Numbered from the stretch's first letter, positions 8,194-17,676 are shown. The stretch is DNA of 64,000 bases from Microvirga subterranea (GCF_003350535.1 NZ_QQBB01000006.1:356069-420068); one strand, 5' to 3'. Notes: a model not told the origin generated them from the sequence alone. A program made the numbers and translations.

Positions 8194-9429
8194 CTATGGG
8201 ACAGGAGCCTGCGTCGTGCCGATGCGGCGAGCGAAGGCGTTGGCCAACGGGCTGGCGGTCAGGCCATGGGCCAGGATGCTGAGGATCACCGTCCAGGCGA
8301 CGGTGGCCGTCAGGGTCTCGCTGCCCGGCAGGTTCGCGTCGAGCACGATGACGGCGAACACGATGCTCGCGAGGCCCCGGGGCCCGAACCACCCCAGGAA
8401 GAGCTTGCCGTCGGCGCGCAGATCGGCGCCGACCAAGGCCAGCCACACCGGGATCATCCGGATCGCCGTCAGGCTCAGAACCGCATAGGCCAGAACCTCC
8501 CAGGTCAGCCGGCCGAGAGCCTGGCCGATGACCGCCGCCCCGAAGAGCACCCACGTCAGAAGGCCGAAAAGGTCGCCGGAGCCTTCGGCCGACAGTAGGA
8601 GTTCATGCTTCCGCTCCTGGTGCCGGGCCAGCGCGCCGGCCGCGATTCCTCCGACGAAGCAGGCGATGAACCCGCTCCCGCCCAGCGCCTGGGCGGCCGC
8701 GAAGGTGGTGAACGCCAGCGCGATCGCGGGAAGCTGACGCCAGGTCGTGGACAACCAGCCGCGATCGGCGGAAAACCGAAGCGCCCAGACGCCGGCGACC
8801 GCAAGCCCTGTGCCCACGACGAGCCCGATCCCGATCTCCTCCACGAAGTGGTGGAGCGCCAGATTCCACGATCCGGCGCCGCCGACCGGTTCGCCGGCAA
8901 GGGCCAGCAGGACCAGGAGAAGCGGCACGCAGATGCCGTCGTTCAGCCCGCTCTCCACGTTCAGGCCCTCGCGAATGGGCGCGGGAACGGCGGGGTTGAC
9001 GACGACCGCCTTGCCGAGAGCGGCGTCGGTGGGCGCCAGCATGGTCGCAAGCAGCGCTCTCTCGATGATCCCAAGCGCCGGGAAGAGCACGGCGGCTGCG
9101 GCGGTGCCCAGCAGGATCGTCAGGGGCAGGCCGATCAGCAGGAGGCGTTCCGGGATCGTGTAGTTGAGCCTGAGCACCCTGAGATCGGCATTGGCCGCAT
9201 CCGTGAACAGGACCAATGCCAGCGTGAACTCGGCCAGGGTCCGAAGGCTCTGCGCATGAACGTCCAGCCTGAGCCAGTTCAGCCCCTCCGGGCCGACGGC
9301 GAGCCCGAAGACCGTGAACACCAGAGCCCCCGCAACGGACGTGCGCTCGAGCCGCCCCGCGATGAGGGCGTACACGAACGCGAAGGCGAAGAGGATGGCG
9401 ACATCCTGATACATGGCTGGACCGTCCAC
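8194..9429 (-). CDS. CPA1-type cation:proton antiporter (NhaP-like)
   Basis: A 411-aa antiporter with about 12 membrane segments. Diagnostic residues of the CPA1 family are visible: APTDAALG in the fifth-sixth helix region, and the ND-type ion site in NVESGLNDG. Later GGSGFIACFVGG and WFGPRGLASIVF match the conserved re-entrant and C-terminal segments. Such proteins exchange Na+ or K+ for H+ across the inner membrane. The GTG at 9429 has GAGGG upstream; an ATG at 9414 is the alternative. There is no cytoplasmic TrkA or CNB tail, so regulation must be external. It stands alone, convergent with the MFS gene. Confidence 0.9.
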   Translation of the reverse strand: MDGPAMYQDVAILFAFAFVYALIAGRLERTSVAGALVFTVFGLAVGPEGLNWLRLDVHAQSLRTLAEFTLALVLFTDAANADLRVLRLNYTIPERLLLIGLPLTILLGTAAAAVLFPALGIIERALLATMLAPTDAALGKAVVVNPAVPAPIREGLNVESGLNDGICVPLLLVLLALAGEPVGGAGSWNLALHHFVEEIGIGLVVGTGLAVAGVWALRFSADRGWLSTTWRQLPAIALAFTTFAAAQALGGSGFIACFVGGIAAGALARHQERKHELLLSAEGSGDLFGLLTWVLFGAAVIGQALGRLTWEVLAYAVLSLTAIRMIPVWLALVGADLRADGKLFLGWFGPRGLASIVFAVIVLDANLPGSETLTATVAWTVILSILAHGLTASPLANAFARRIGTTQAPVP

Positions 9430-9964
9430 TCAGCCCTCGCGCCCACGGCGTGACCGATCCTTCGTTTCGTCTTCATGGGAGCTGACAAGATCATGGCCGG
9501 CCAGGATTTGCTTGACCGATGAGGACAATGTCTGAACCTTTTGCGACACCGTCGCTGCAAATCATGCGGAACCGCCGCCTGTTCGGGGACTGGCCCAGGC
9601 GCAGCGTCGGGAAAGGGCAACGCGCAGTCATCAGATGACGCATGCGATATGGCCACGTGCTGAGCAAGCTGCGACACCGCCGCGCTCTGCCGGATGACCT
9701 CCTGACGATCTCAGGCCAGCTTGCGAAAAGTCAAAGCGGCCTTCGCGGATCCCGGTAGCAATTCAGGCAAGACCTTCGTGGGCGAGGCCCTATTTCCTCG
9801 TCCCAAATTGTCAACGGAGTGACCCAATCGGTCAAGCAGCGGGCCCGGCAGGATCCAAACTGGAAAGAGCCGGCAAGCCCGCGATTGCGCGCATGCCTGA
9901 CGGTGGTCCAGCAGCGGCCATGACGGCTGACGGGGGACAGACGATCGAAAGATCAGAGGTGGTC
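9430..9964. promoter_or_regulatory. 535-bp non-coding region upstream of the pta-ackA cluster
   Basis: No credible gene lies here. It must carry the promoters of the antiporter (minus) and of the eleven-gene cluster (plus). At 9721-9734 the 14-mer TTGCGAAAAGTCAA keeps one perfect FNR/FixK half-site (GTCAA) and a poor other half, so oxygen control of the fermentative-type genes is possible but weakly supported. Confidence 0.3.
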
Positions 9965-10942
9965 ATGACGGTTGCGGCATCAAGTCAAAGCCTTTCTCAG
10001 CCGGCGCGGCGGCACGACAAATACGACCGGCTCGTGGCGGCGGCCCGGTCCCTGCCGAAGCTGAAGGTCGCCGTGGCGCATCCATGCGATGCGGCATCCC
10101 TAGGCGCGGTGTTCGAGGCGGTCGAACTCGGCCTGATCGAGCCGATCCTCGTCGGGCCGCAGGACAAGATCTCCGCCGCTGCCGAGGCGTTGGGCAAGCC
10201 GATCTCCACGATGCGCATCGTCGAGGCTCCGCACAGCCATGCAGCCGCCGAGAAGGCCGTCGAACTCGTCAGGGCCGGCGACGCGGAGGCGCTGATGAAA
10301 GGAAGCCTGCACACGGACGAACTCATGGGCGCCGTGGTACGCCGCGAGGGCGGCCTGCGTACGGCGCGCCGGATCAGCCACTGCTTCGTGATGGACGTTC
10401 CCGGCCATGAGACCGCGCTGATCATCACCGATGCGGCCGTCAACATCGCGCCGACGCTCGAGGACAAGGTCCACATCGTCCAGAACGCCATCGACCTCGC
10501 CCGGGCGATGCGGGTCGACCCGGTTCGGGTCGCGATCCTGTCCGCCATGGAGACGGTCAACCCGAAGGTGCCCTCGACCATCGAGGCCGCGGCGCTGTGC
10601 AAGATGGCCGACCGTGGGCAGATCACGGGCGGGATCGTCGACGGTCCGCTGGCGCTCGACAATGCCATCGATCTCGGCGCGGCGAAGATCAAGAAGATCC
10701 AGTCGCCGGTCGCCGGGCAGGCCAACGTGCTCGTCGTGCCGGATCTGGAGGCCGGCAACATGCTCGCCAAGAGCCTGACCTTCCTGGCCGATGCCGATGC
10801 CGCCGGCATCGTGCTCGGGGCCCGCGTGCCGATCATCCTCACCAGCCGGGCCGACTCGGCCGTCACGCGGCTGGCCTCCTGCGCCGTGGCCTCGCTCGTG
10901 GCCGACGCGCAGCGCAGGCAGCTCACCGTCCCGGAGGTCTGA
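9965..10942 (+). CDS. Phosphate acetyl/butyryltransferase (PTA/PTB domain only)
   Basis: A 325-aa acyl-CoA:phosphate acyltransferase, converting acyl-CoA to acyl-phosphate. The C-terminal signature SRADSAVTRLASCAVA and the GGIVDGPLALDNA segment are those of the PTA/PTB domain. Homologues in proteobacteria are often fused to an N-terminal MaoC-type hydratase; here only a roughly 30-residue non-conserved leader precedes the catalytic domain. The start at 9965 follows AGAGGT; an upstream in-frame ATG at 9893 lacks a ribosome-binding site. It is the first gene of an eleven-gene cluster and is followed after 3 bp by acetate kinase, so acyl-phosphate is channelled to ATP formation. Acetyl versus propionyl or butyryl preference is not decidable. 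Confidence 0.92.
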   Translation: MTVAASSQSLSQPARRHDKYDRLVAAARSLPKLKVAVAHPCDAASLGAVFEAVELGLIEPILVGPQDKISAAAEALGKPISTMRIVEAPHSHAAAEKAVELVRAGDAEALMKGSLHTDELMGAVVRREGGLRTARRISHCFVMDVPGHETALIITDAAVNIAPTLEDKVHIVQNAIDLARAMRVDPVRVAILSAMETVNPKVPSTIEAAALCKMADRGQITGGIVDGPLALDNAIDLGAAKIKKIQSPVAGQANVLVVPDLEAGNMLAKSLTFLADADAAGIVLGARVPIILTSRADSAVTRLASCAVASLVADAQRRQLTVPEV

Positions 10943-10945
10943 GCC

Positions 10946-12154
10946 ATGATCCCCGTCCTCATCGTCCTCAACGCGGGCTCGTCGAGCGTCAAGTTCCAGG
11001 TCTTCGACATGCCGGACGGCGCCGAGCCGCGGCTCGTCTGGAAGGGCCTTTATGAAGGCCTGGGAGGCGCGGCGCACTTCGTCGTCAAGCATGCCGGAGG
11101 AGCGAACCTCGACGAGATTTCGTGGGCGTCCGGCGAAGACTTCGGGCATGAGGAGGCTCTGATGCACCTCGTGTCCTGGCTGCGGCAGCATCAGGAGGGT
11201 CGCAGGCTCGCGGCGATCGGGCACCGGGTCGTCCACGGCGGCGAGGCCTTCTCGGCCCCGGTTCTGGTCGACGACGGCGTGATCCAGACGCTCGACGCGC
11301 TGGTGCCGCTCGCGCCCCTGCACCAGCCCCACAACCTGGAGCCGATCCGTATCGTCCGCCGGCGCCTGCCGGGAATGCCGCAGGTCGCCTGCTTCGACAC
11401 GGCCTTCCACCAGACCCAATCCGGGATCGCCAGGATGTTCGCCCTGCCGCGTGAGATGCGCGAGCGCGGCGTGAAGCGCTACGGCTTCCATGGGCTGTCC
11501 TACGACTACATCTCGTCCGTGTTGAAGGACTACGATCCACGCCTCGCAGAGGGGCGGGTGGTGGTCGCCCATCTCGGAAACGGCGCGAGCCTGTGCGCCC
11601 TCGACAAGGGGGTGAGCATCGCCACGACGATGGGCTTCTCGGCGCTCGACGGTCTCCCGATGGGAACCCGGTGCGGCGCCGTCGATGCGGGCGTCGTCTT
11701 CTACATGCTCCGCGAAATGAAGCTCAGCCCGGAGGAGGCCGAGCGCGTGCTCTACACGAAGTCCGGCCTTCTCGGCGTGTCCGGCCTGTCAAACGACATG
11801 CGCGTGCTGCGGGCCAATGCCGCGACCGATACGGATGCCAGGCGCGCCATCGACCTCTTCGTCTATCGCATCACGCGCGAGATCGGATCACTCGTGGCGG
11901 CGCTCGGCGGTCTCGACGGGCTCGTCTTCACGGCCGGCATCGGCGAGAACGACGCGGCGACTCGCGCCGAGGTGATTGCCGGGCTCGCGTGGGCCGGGCT
12001 TACGCTCGATGAGGCGGCCAACCGCGCCGGCGGGCCGCGGATCTCCGCCGGACCCGGACCCGCCGCGTGGGTCGTTCCCACCAACGAAGAACTCGTGATC
12101 GCCCGGCAGACGCGCGGCGCGCTCGGCGCGGTGCAGGCCAAACTCGCATCCTGA
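10946..12154 (+). CDS. ackA: Acetate/propionate kinase
   Basis: A 402-aa acetokinase-family enzyme, transferring phosphate between acyl-phosphate and ADP. Visible signatures are NAGSSSVKF at residues 9-17, GHRVVHGG, CFDTAFH with the catalytic Asp and His, the GFHGLSY segment, MGTRCGAVDAG and FTAGIGEN near the C-terminus. Length is normal. It follows the phosphate acyltransferase by 3 bp, forming the classic Pta-Ack couple for substrate-level ATP synthesis or acetate activation. Being in an operon with PHA-related and ATPase-subunit paralogues rather than with central metabolism genes suggests a specialised paralogue. Confidence 0.95.
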   Translation: MIPVLIVLNAGSSSVKFQVFDMPDGAEPRLVWKGLYEGLGGAAHFVVKHAGGANLDEISWASGEDFGHEEALMHLVSWLRQHQEGRRLAAIGHRVVHGGEAFSAPVLVDDGVIQTLDALVPLAPLHQPHNLEPIRIVRRRLPGMPQVACFDTAFHQTQSGIARMFALPREMRERGVKRYGFHGLSYDYISSVLKDYDPRLAEGRVVVAHLGNGASLCALDKGVSIATTMGFSALDGLPMGTRCGAVDAGVVFYMLREMKLSPEEAERVLYTKSGLLGVSGLSNDMRVLRANAATDTDARRAIDLFVYRITREIGSLVAALGGLDGLVFTAGIGENDAATRAEVIAGLAWAGLTLDEAANRAGGPRISAGPGPAAWVVPTNEELVIARQTRGALGAVQAKLAS

Positions 12155-12169
12155 ACGGAGACTGACGTC

Positions 12170-12682
12170 ATGGAAACCCTGAAGACCAAACCGAATGAGG
12201 CCAAGGCGCAGCAGGAACTCGGCGACGAGACGTTCATGTCGGCCGCCGACCTGCGCAGCTACATGACCGAGATGCAGATGGCGAAGGCCATGAAGTCGGT
12301 CGACGGCATGGATCGGGCCGAGAAGGCGCGCCAGGACCTGATCAAGCGCATGGCCGAGCCCATCGACCTGACGCCGGAGCGCCTGAAGGAGATCCTGCAG
12401 CCGCTGAAGTCGAAGCTGAAGGCCGCGGCGGAGCGCGGCCAGACCGAGCTGATGGTCATGCGCTTTCCCAACGCGCTGTGCACCGACAAGGGTCGCGCGA
12501 TCAACAACTCCGATCCGACTTGGCCCGAAACCCTCACCGGGCGCCCGCGCCAAGCCTACGAGCTGTGGCGCGATCAGCTGAGGGATGCCGGATTCAGGTT
12601 GAGCGCCTTGATTATCGATTGGCCGGGCGGCCTGCCGGGCGACGTCGGCTTCTTCCTCAAGTGGGGCGACACCAAACACTGA
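12170..12682 (+). CDS. Conserved-looking hypothetical protein of the pta-ackA cluster (170 aa)
   Basis: A 170-aa soluble protein. The first 100 residues are charged and probably helical; the C-terminal 60 residues contain an aromatic, mixed alpha/beta segment ending in FFLKWGD. There is no signal peptide or membrane helix. It lies 15 bp after ackA and 31 bp before the DUF3141 gene, preceded by CGGAGACTG, so it belongs to the operon. I do not recognise a family. Its place between acetate kinase and a PHA-synthase-like enzyme suggests an accessory role to one of them; that is inference. Confidence 0.85.
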   Translation: METLKTKPNEAKAQQELGDETFMSAADLRSYMTEMQMAKAMKSVDGMDRAEKARQDLIKRMAEPIDLTPERLKEILQPLKSKLKAAAERGQTELMVMRFPNALCTDKGRAINNSDPTWPETLTGRPRQAYELWRDQLRDAGFRLSALIIDWPGGLPGDVGFFLKWGDTKH

Positions 12683-12713
12683 GCGTCTTCTGAATTTCGA
12701 CAGGACAGGAACG

Positions 12714-15152
12714 ATGCGAGAAGCCGAATCCAGGACTGAAGAGCGCGACGACGGCGGGCAGCCCCTCCTGACGGAGATCGCCCGCGCACGAACCAAGGTC
12801 GCCGAGGTTTATCAGGAGCGCTGCACCAAGGCGGTGCAGCGCTACCTCGATGCCGCGAAGGCCGCCGCTGAGCCCTTGAGGGAGGAGTCGGTCCGCTCGG
12901 CGTCGCCTCTCGACGTCTGGCGCGACGCCAGCGCCTACTGGCTCGACTTCACGCAGCGATCCGTCCTTTACTGGGACACGCTGCGCCAGCGCGGCAACAA
13001 CTGGGTCGAGCACGAGAAGGCCGGCAAGCCGCCGCTGCTGGATTTCGCGTGGGACATGGTCGCCGACGCCCGCACCTTCGAGCGGCCGGTGAACTACGCG
13101 CTCGTGCGCATCGTCCCGCCCGACGGCATCAAGACGGATCCCGAGCGCCGGCCCTTCGTCATCATCGACCCGCGCGCTGGTCACGGGCCGGGCATCGGCG
13201 GCTTCAAGCAGGACTCGCAGGTCGGCGTGGCGCTCAAGGCGGGACACCCGGTTTACTTCGTGATCTTCTTCCCCGACCCGATGCCCGGGCAGACCCTCGC
13301 GGACGTCTCCCGCGCCGAGGCCGAGTTCCTGCGGATCGTCGGCGAGCGCCATCCCAAGACCCGCAAGCCCGTCCTGTTCGGCAACTGCCAGGGGGGCTGG
13401 GCCTCCATGCTGGTCGGCGCCGTCGAGCCGGATCTCGTCGGCCCCATCGTCATCAACGGGGCGCCGATGTCCTATTGGGCAGGCAACGACGGCGAGAACC
13501 CGATGCGCTACGCAGGCGGGATCCTCGGGGGCCTTTGGCCGGCGCTCCTCGCCAGCGATCTCGGCGCCGGCAAGTTCGACGGGGCCAACCTCGTCGAGAA
13601 CTTCGAGTACCTCAACCCGGCCAACACCTATTTCGACAAGTACTATACGCTCTTCTCGAAGATCGACACGGAGCCCGAGCGCTTCCTCGAATTCGAGCGC
13701 TGGTGGGGCGGGTTCTTCCTGATGAACCGGCAGGAGATCAAGTGGATCGTCGAGAACCTGTTCGTCGGCAACAATCTGGCGGCCGGCGACGCCGAATGGT
13801 CGGAAGGCCGCGCCTTCGACCTGCGGTCGATCAAGTCGCCGATCATCCTGTTCGCGTCGCTCGGCGACAACATCACGCCGCCGCAGCAGGCCTTCAACTG
13901 GGTGGCCGATCTCTATCCGACCACGGAAGCCCTGAAAGCGAACGGGCAGGTGATCGTCGGCCTGATGCACGAGAGCGTCGGCCATCTCGGCATCTTCGTG
14001 TCGGGGTCGGTCGCCAAGCGGGAATACACCCATATCGTCGACCTGATCGAATATATCGAGCACCAGCCGCCGGGCCTCTACAGAATGCAGGTGGAGGAGC
14101 ATCAGGCGGACGGGAAGGTCCGCTATGATGTGACGCTGACCGAGATGCGCGTCGAGGATCTGCAGGTCCTGCAGAAATACAGCCGCAAGGACGAGATGCC
14201 GTTCGAAGCGGTCGAGAAGACTTCGGAGGCGCTGGCCTCCGCCTACGAGACCTTCGTGCATCCGTTCGTTGCGCCCATGGTCACGCCGGCCGCAGCTGGG
14301 CTCGTCAGGGCGTTCAATCCCCAGCGGGTGCAGCGCTGGGCCGTGTCCGACCTCAACCCCTTCCTGTGGCCGCTGAAGGGCATGGCCGACATGGCCAAGG
14401 CAAACCGGGCGCCGCGCAACGATGACGGCCCGATGGTGGCGATGGAGCGTTGGGCCGCCGCCATGACCTCGGCCTCGTGGGATCTCTACCGCGACCTGCG
14501 CGATGCGGCGGTGGAGAACACCTTCTTCCGCACCTATGGCCCGGCCGGCATCGGTCTGGCCGCGCAGGGGGGCGAGGCCGTCGCGGAAGAGCCCGCCGAC
14601 GTGCGCAACGCCCTGCTGGTGAAGGAGGCGCTGTCGCATATCGAGGAAGGCGACCGGACGAAGGCCCTGGTCCGCGCCGCGCTCCTGCTGATGAAGGCCG
14701 GCACCGGGCGGCGGCGGCTCTCGGCCATGAAGCGGACGCGGGAGCTCGTCGGACAGGACATCGGCCTGCTCGACATGCCGATCGAGGCTGCGCGGGAGAT
14801 CATCCGCGAGCAGTCCTACATCGTCGACTTCGAACCCGTGAAGGCGCTCATGGCGCTGCCCAAGCTTCTGCGGACACCCGAGGAGCGGCGCCGGCTGCTC
14901 GATCTGCTCGACCATGTGGAGGGCCGGATCGAAGCCAACGAGAAGCAGGTGACCCTGCTCGGCGAAATCCGGCGGCTCCTCGCCGAAGAGGAGACGGGAG
15001 ACAAGACAGGCGGCAAGGCGAAAGCCGAGCCGATCACCGTGACCTTGGTGGAGCGTCAGGCGGACGGCCGTCCCGTGGCGGCCGCCAAGAGCGCCAAGCA
15101 TGGTGCCACCCGTCGCTCCGGTGACACCCGACGCACGAGGGCAAGCTCATGA
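12714..15152 (+). CDS. DUF3141 protein: PHA-synthase-like alpha/beta hydrolase with Cys nucleophile
   Basis: An 812-aa protein. Residues about 90-440 form an alpha/beta-hydrolase core with the box GNCQGG, in which the nucleophile is C225. This is the G-x-C-x-G-G form used by polyhydroxyalkanoate synthases instead of the lipase Ser. The matching acid and base are D385 in SLGDNITPP and H424 in ESVGHLGIF, placed as in PhaC. An N-terminal helical segment (1-90) and a long helical C-terminal region (about 470-812), ending in a charged, low-complexity tail, are extra. Family knowledge: DUF3141 proteins are of unknown function. The gene overlaps the next gene (FabI paralogue) by 4 bp, so the two are translationally coupled. 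A phasin-like gene lies downstream. Polymerase, depolymerase or acyltransferase activity are all possible. Confidence 0.93.
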   Translation: MREAESRTEERDDGGQPLLTEIARARTKVAEVYQERCTKAVQRYLDAAKAAAEPLREESVRSASPLDVWRDASAYWLDFTQRSVLYWDTLRQRGNNWVEHEKAGKPPLLDFAWDMVADARTFERPVNYALVRIVPPDGIKTDPERRPFVIIDPRAGHGPGIGGFKQDSQVGVALKAGHPVYFVIFFPDPMPGQTLADVSRAEAEFLRIVGERHPKTRKPVLFGNCQGGWASMLVGAVEPDLVGPIVINGAPMSYWAGNDGENPMRYAGGILGGLWPALLASDLGAGKFDGANLVENFEYLNPANTYFDKYYTLFSKIDTEPERFLEFERWWGGFFLMNRQEIKWIVENLFVGNNLAAGDAEWSEGRAFDLRSIKSPIILFASLGDNITPPQQAFNWVADLYPTTEALKANGQVIVGLMHESVGHLGIFVSGSVAKREYTHIVDLIEYIEHQPPGLYRMQVEEHQADGKVRYDVTLTEMRVEDLQVLQKYSRKDEMPFEAVEKTSEALASAYETFVHPFVAPMVTPAAAGLVRAFNPQRVQRWAVSDLNPFLWPLKGMADMAKANRAPRNDDGPMVAMERWAAAMTSASWDLYRDLRDAAVENTFFRTYGPAGIGLAAQGGEAVAEEPADVRNALLVKEALSHIEEGDRTKALVRAALLLMKAGTGRRRLSAMKRTRELVGQDIGLLDMPIEAAREIIREQSYIVDFEPVKALMALPKLLRTPEERRRLLDLLDHVEGRIEANEKQVTLLGEIRRLLAEEETGDKTGGKAKAEPITVTLVERQADGRPVAAAKSAKHGATRRSGDTRRTRASS

Positions 15153-15955
15153 ACGATCAACCCACCGACCTGACCAAGGTCGCCATCCAATCGAAGATCC
15201 TGCACGGCAAGCGGGCCCTCATCGTCGGCATCGCCAACGAGCATTCGATTGCCTATGGCTGCGCCCGGGTGTTCCGCGAGCTCGGCGCCGACCTTGCCGT
15301 CACCTACCTCAACGAGAAGGCGAAACCCTATGTCGAGCCGCTCGCGAAGGAACTCGGAGCCTCGATCTTTGCGCCCTGCGACGTGGCTCAGGGCGGCCAG
15401 CTCGAATCCGTCTTCGAGCGGATCCGCAAGAGCTGGGGCAGCCTCGACATCGCGCTCCATTCCATCGCCTTCGCCCCGAAGGAGGACCTGCAGGGAAGGC
15501 TCGTCGACAGTTCGGACGAAGGCTTCAAGGTGGCGATGGACATCTCGTGCCATTCGTTCATCCGCATGGCGCGGCTCGCCGAGCCGTTGATGCCGGACGG
15601 CGGGACGCTCCTGGCGATGAGCTATCATGGCGCCAACAAGGTGGTGCCGAACTACAACCTGATGGGTCCCGTGAAGGCGGCGCTGGAGAGCGCCGTCCGC
15701 TATCTCGCCTACGAGCTGGGCGACAAGCACATCCGGGTGCATGCGGTTTCGCCTGGCCCCTTGAAGACCCGGGCGGCGTCCGGCCTCAAGGACTTCGACG
15801 TGCTTCTCACCGAGGCCATCGAGCGGGCGCCCATCGGCGAGCTGGTCGATATCGACGACGTGGGCCTCACCGCCGCGTATCTGACGACGCCGTTCGCCCG
15901 CCGGCTCACCGGAACGACCACTTACGTCGACGGTGGGCTCAGCATCATGGCGTGA
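15149..15955 (+). CDS. fabI: Enoyl-[acyl-carrier-protein] reductase, FabI paralogue
   Basis: A 268-aa short-chain dehydrogenase-fold enzyme of the FabI class. It reduces the trans-2-enoyl thioester with NAD(P)H. Seen: the FabI-type cofactor motif GIANEHSIAYG near residues 27-37, Y159 in MSYHG, and the catalytic Y169/K176 in NYNLMGPVK, which align with Y146, Y156 and K163 of the E. coli enzyme. The gene starts inside the stop of the DUF3141 gene (ATGA). Because it sits in an acyl-phosphate/PHA-like cluster away from fatty-acid synthesis genes, it is probably a second FabI. It may serve acyl-chain remodelling rather than housekeeping lipid synthesis; that is inference. Confidence 0.95.
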   Translation: MNDQPTDLTKVAIQSKILHGKRALIVGIANEHSIAYGCARVFRELGADLAVTYLNEKAKPYVEPLAKELGASIFAPCDVAQGGQLESVFERIRKSWGSLDIALHSIAFAPKEDLQGRLVDSSDEGFKVAMDISCHSFIRMARLAEPLMPDGGTLLAMSYHGANKVVPNYNLMGPVKAALESAVRYLAYELGDKHIRVHAVSPGPLKTRAASGLKDFDVLLTEAIERAPIGELVDIDDVGLTAAYLTTPFARRLTGTTTYVDGGLSIMA

Positions 15956-15994
15956 GGAGCTCCTGCAGGAGAGCGTCTTCAGAAGGGGGGAGTC

Positions 15995-17104
15995 GTGCGT
16001 TCAGCGGATCCGCGCGACACGATGAACAGCCGGGAACGGACAGCCTCTCCCGAGGCTTCGTACGTCGAGAAGGCGCTCGGGCTCGTGCTGCTTCTGATGC
16101 TGGCCGTCGGCTGCATCTATGTCCTGACGCCGTTCCTCAAAGCCATCCTCCTCGCCGTCACGCTGTGCGTGTCCACCTGGTCCCTGTTCCGGAAGGCCGA
16201 GAAGCGGCTGGGCGGGCGCCCCACCGCCGCGGCCCTGCTCATGACGCTGATGACCGCCGCCCTGCTCGTGCTCCCGTTGCTGGCCCTGGGCGCGAACCTG
16301 ACGGACGATGTCGCCCGGCTCGCCGCAGTCGTCCGGTCCGCCATCGATCAGGGGCTGCCGCCGCCCGGTTGGCTGGGACGCGTGCCTCTGGTCGGCCGCG
16401 AGGCGGAGCGGGTCTGGCTCGAGGCATCGCAACAGGGCCAAGGGCTCGGGCCGGCCCTGGCGCCCTATGTGGGAACGATACGGGAATGGGCGCTCCGCCA
16501 GGGCGGCACGCTTCTGTCCGGGACGCTTCAGGTCGCCTTCGCCATCGTGCTGGTGTTCTTCCTCTACCGCGACGGCGCCTATGTGGAGCGTCGACTCGAA
16601 TGGGCCATGGCGCGCCTGGGCGGCTGGCGGGCCCGGCACGTGCTCAAGGCGGCTGGCGCCGCCATCAAGAGCGTGGTCAACGGGGTTCTCGGCACGGCGC
16701 TCATCCAGGGCATCCTGCTCGGCTTCAGCTTCTGGCTTGCGGGCGTCCCCGGTGCTATCGTGCTCGGTGCCGTGGGCGTCGTCCTGACCCTTGTGCCCAT
16801 GGGCCTCCTGCTGCTCTGGCTGCCGGCGGCCCTGTGGCTGATGTCTAACGGCCACACCGGATGGGGCGTGTTCGTGATGGCATGGAACGGTCTCTTCGTC
16901 GGCAGCCTCGACAACGTCCTGCGTCCGTACCTGATCAGTCGCGGGATCCGGATGCCCATGGTGCTCATCTTCCTGGGCGTGCTCGGCGGCCTCCTCACCT
17001 TCGGAATCATCGGCGTGTTTCTCGGCCCCGTCCTGCTCGCCGTCGCCTACACCCTGTTCCAGGACTGGGGCCGTGCCGGCGTCGTTGCGCCCGATTCCAC
17101 CTGA
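15995..17104 (+). CDS. AI-2E family (PF01594-type) membrane transporter
   Basis: A 369-aa membrane protein with the AI-2E layout: two N-terminal helices (about 25-60), a third near 85-105, a long soluble loop (about 110-170), and four or five C-terminal helices including a long hydrophobic glycine-rich block (about 230-350). The GTG at 15995 has GGGGGAG upstream; an ATG at 16022 is possible. The family includes the proposed AI-2 exporter TqsA and sodium/proton exchangers, so substrate assignment from the name is unsafe. It is 39 bp after fabI in the same operon. A role in ion balance of this cluster is possible. Confidence 0.9.
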   Translation: MRSADPRDTMNSRERTASPEASYVEKALGLVLLLMLAVGCIYVLTPFLKAILLAVTLCVSTWSLFRKAEKRLGGRPTAAALLMTLMTAALLVLPLLALGANLTDDVARLAAVVRSAIDQGLPPPGWLGRVPLVGREAERVWLEASQQGQGLGPALAPYVGTIREWALRQGGTLLSGTLQVAFAIVLVFFLYRDGAYVERRLEWAMARLGGWRARHVLKAAGAAIKSVVNGVLGTALIQGILLGFSFWLAGVPGAIVLGAVGVVLTLVPMGLLLLWLPAALWLMSNGHTGWGVFVMAWNGLFVGSLDNVLRPYLISRGIRMPMVLIFLGVLGGLLTFGIIGVFLGPVLLAVAYTLFQDWGRAGVVAPDST

Positions 17105-17193
17105 CCGCCCCGGGGGAGGCAGCCGATGACCATTTCCATCCCGATCAAACCAAGCGCGTCCGGAGCCGCAACGCCGTCCATCGGAGAGGCCAT

Positions 17194-17676
17194 ATGACTG
17201 CAGCGCTCAATCCTGCCGCTCCCCACCATCTGCCGATCTTCATCACCGCGCCTGGGGAAACGGATGTCCTGACGGTGGTCGTGGCGGTATTTCTGGTGCT
17301 CGCCGTACTGGCGGTGGGGCTGCTGTTCCTGCGGCTGCACACCTTGCCCGAGCGCATGGCGCATCGGTCCCACAAGCTGCAATTCGAGATCGTCGCCGTG
17401 CTGGGTCTGCTGGCCCTGTTCACGCATCAGCACATCTTCTGGGTGGCCGGTCTGCTGCTCGCCCTGATCGATATTCCCGACTTCGGCACGCCGCTGCGCC
17501 GGATCGCCGGGTCCCTGGAAAAGATTGCCGGTCTGAGGCCCGGCGAAGGCGCGGGTGAAGCGCCGGACGAGACCGGCGTCAGCGCCACGCCTGCCGAAGC
17601 GGCCAATCAGGGCGCAGTCGAAGTGCCCAAGACCATCACCTTGCCCCGGACGCCGAAGGAGCGGACCCATGCTTGA
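17194..17676 (+). CDS. Small membrane protein, DUF3302-like partner of the HlyD protein
   Basis: A 160-aa protein with two to three membrane helices (about 28-52 and 68-95) and a soluble, acidic C-terminal tail. The spacing of LHTLPERMAHRSH and the following LFTHQHIFW resembles the small DUF3302 proteins (YibI, YiaW) that accompany YibH/YiaV-type HlyD proteins in E. coli. The gene overlaps the HlyD gene by 8 bp, as in those pairs. The start at 17194 is preceded by CGGAGAGG. The family match is by eye and tentative. Function of such pairs is unknown. Confidence 0.8.
   Translation: MTAALNPAAPHHLPIFITAPGETDVLTVVVAVFLVLAVLAVGLLFLRLHTLPERMAHRSHKLQFEIVAVLGLLALFTHQHIFWVAGLLLALIDIPDFGTPLRRIAGSLEKIAGLRPGEGAGEAPDETGVSATPAEAANQGAVEVPKTITLPRTPKERTHA

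Noticed and set aside
9721..9734. FNR/FixK box upstream of pta
   Set aside because: Only one half-site is good (GTCAA); kept as a weak remark, not as a separate feature.
12657..15101. 814-codon open frame antisense to the DUF3141 gene
   Set aside because: Shadow of a high-GC gene: composition is Arg/His/Leu-rich without domains, and the plus-strand protein has clear catalytic motifs.
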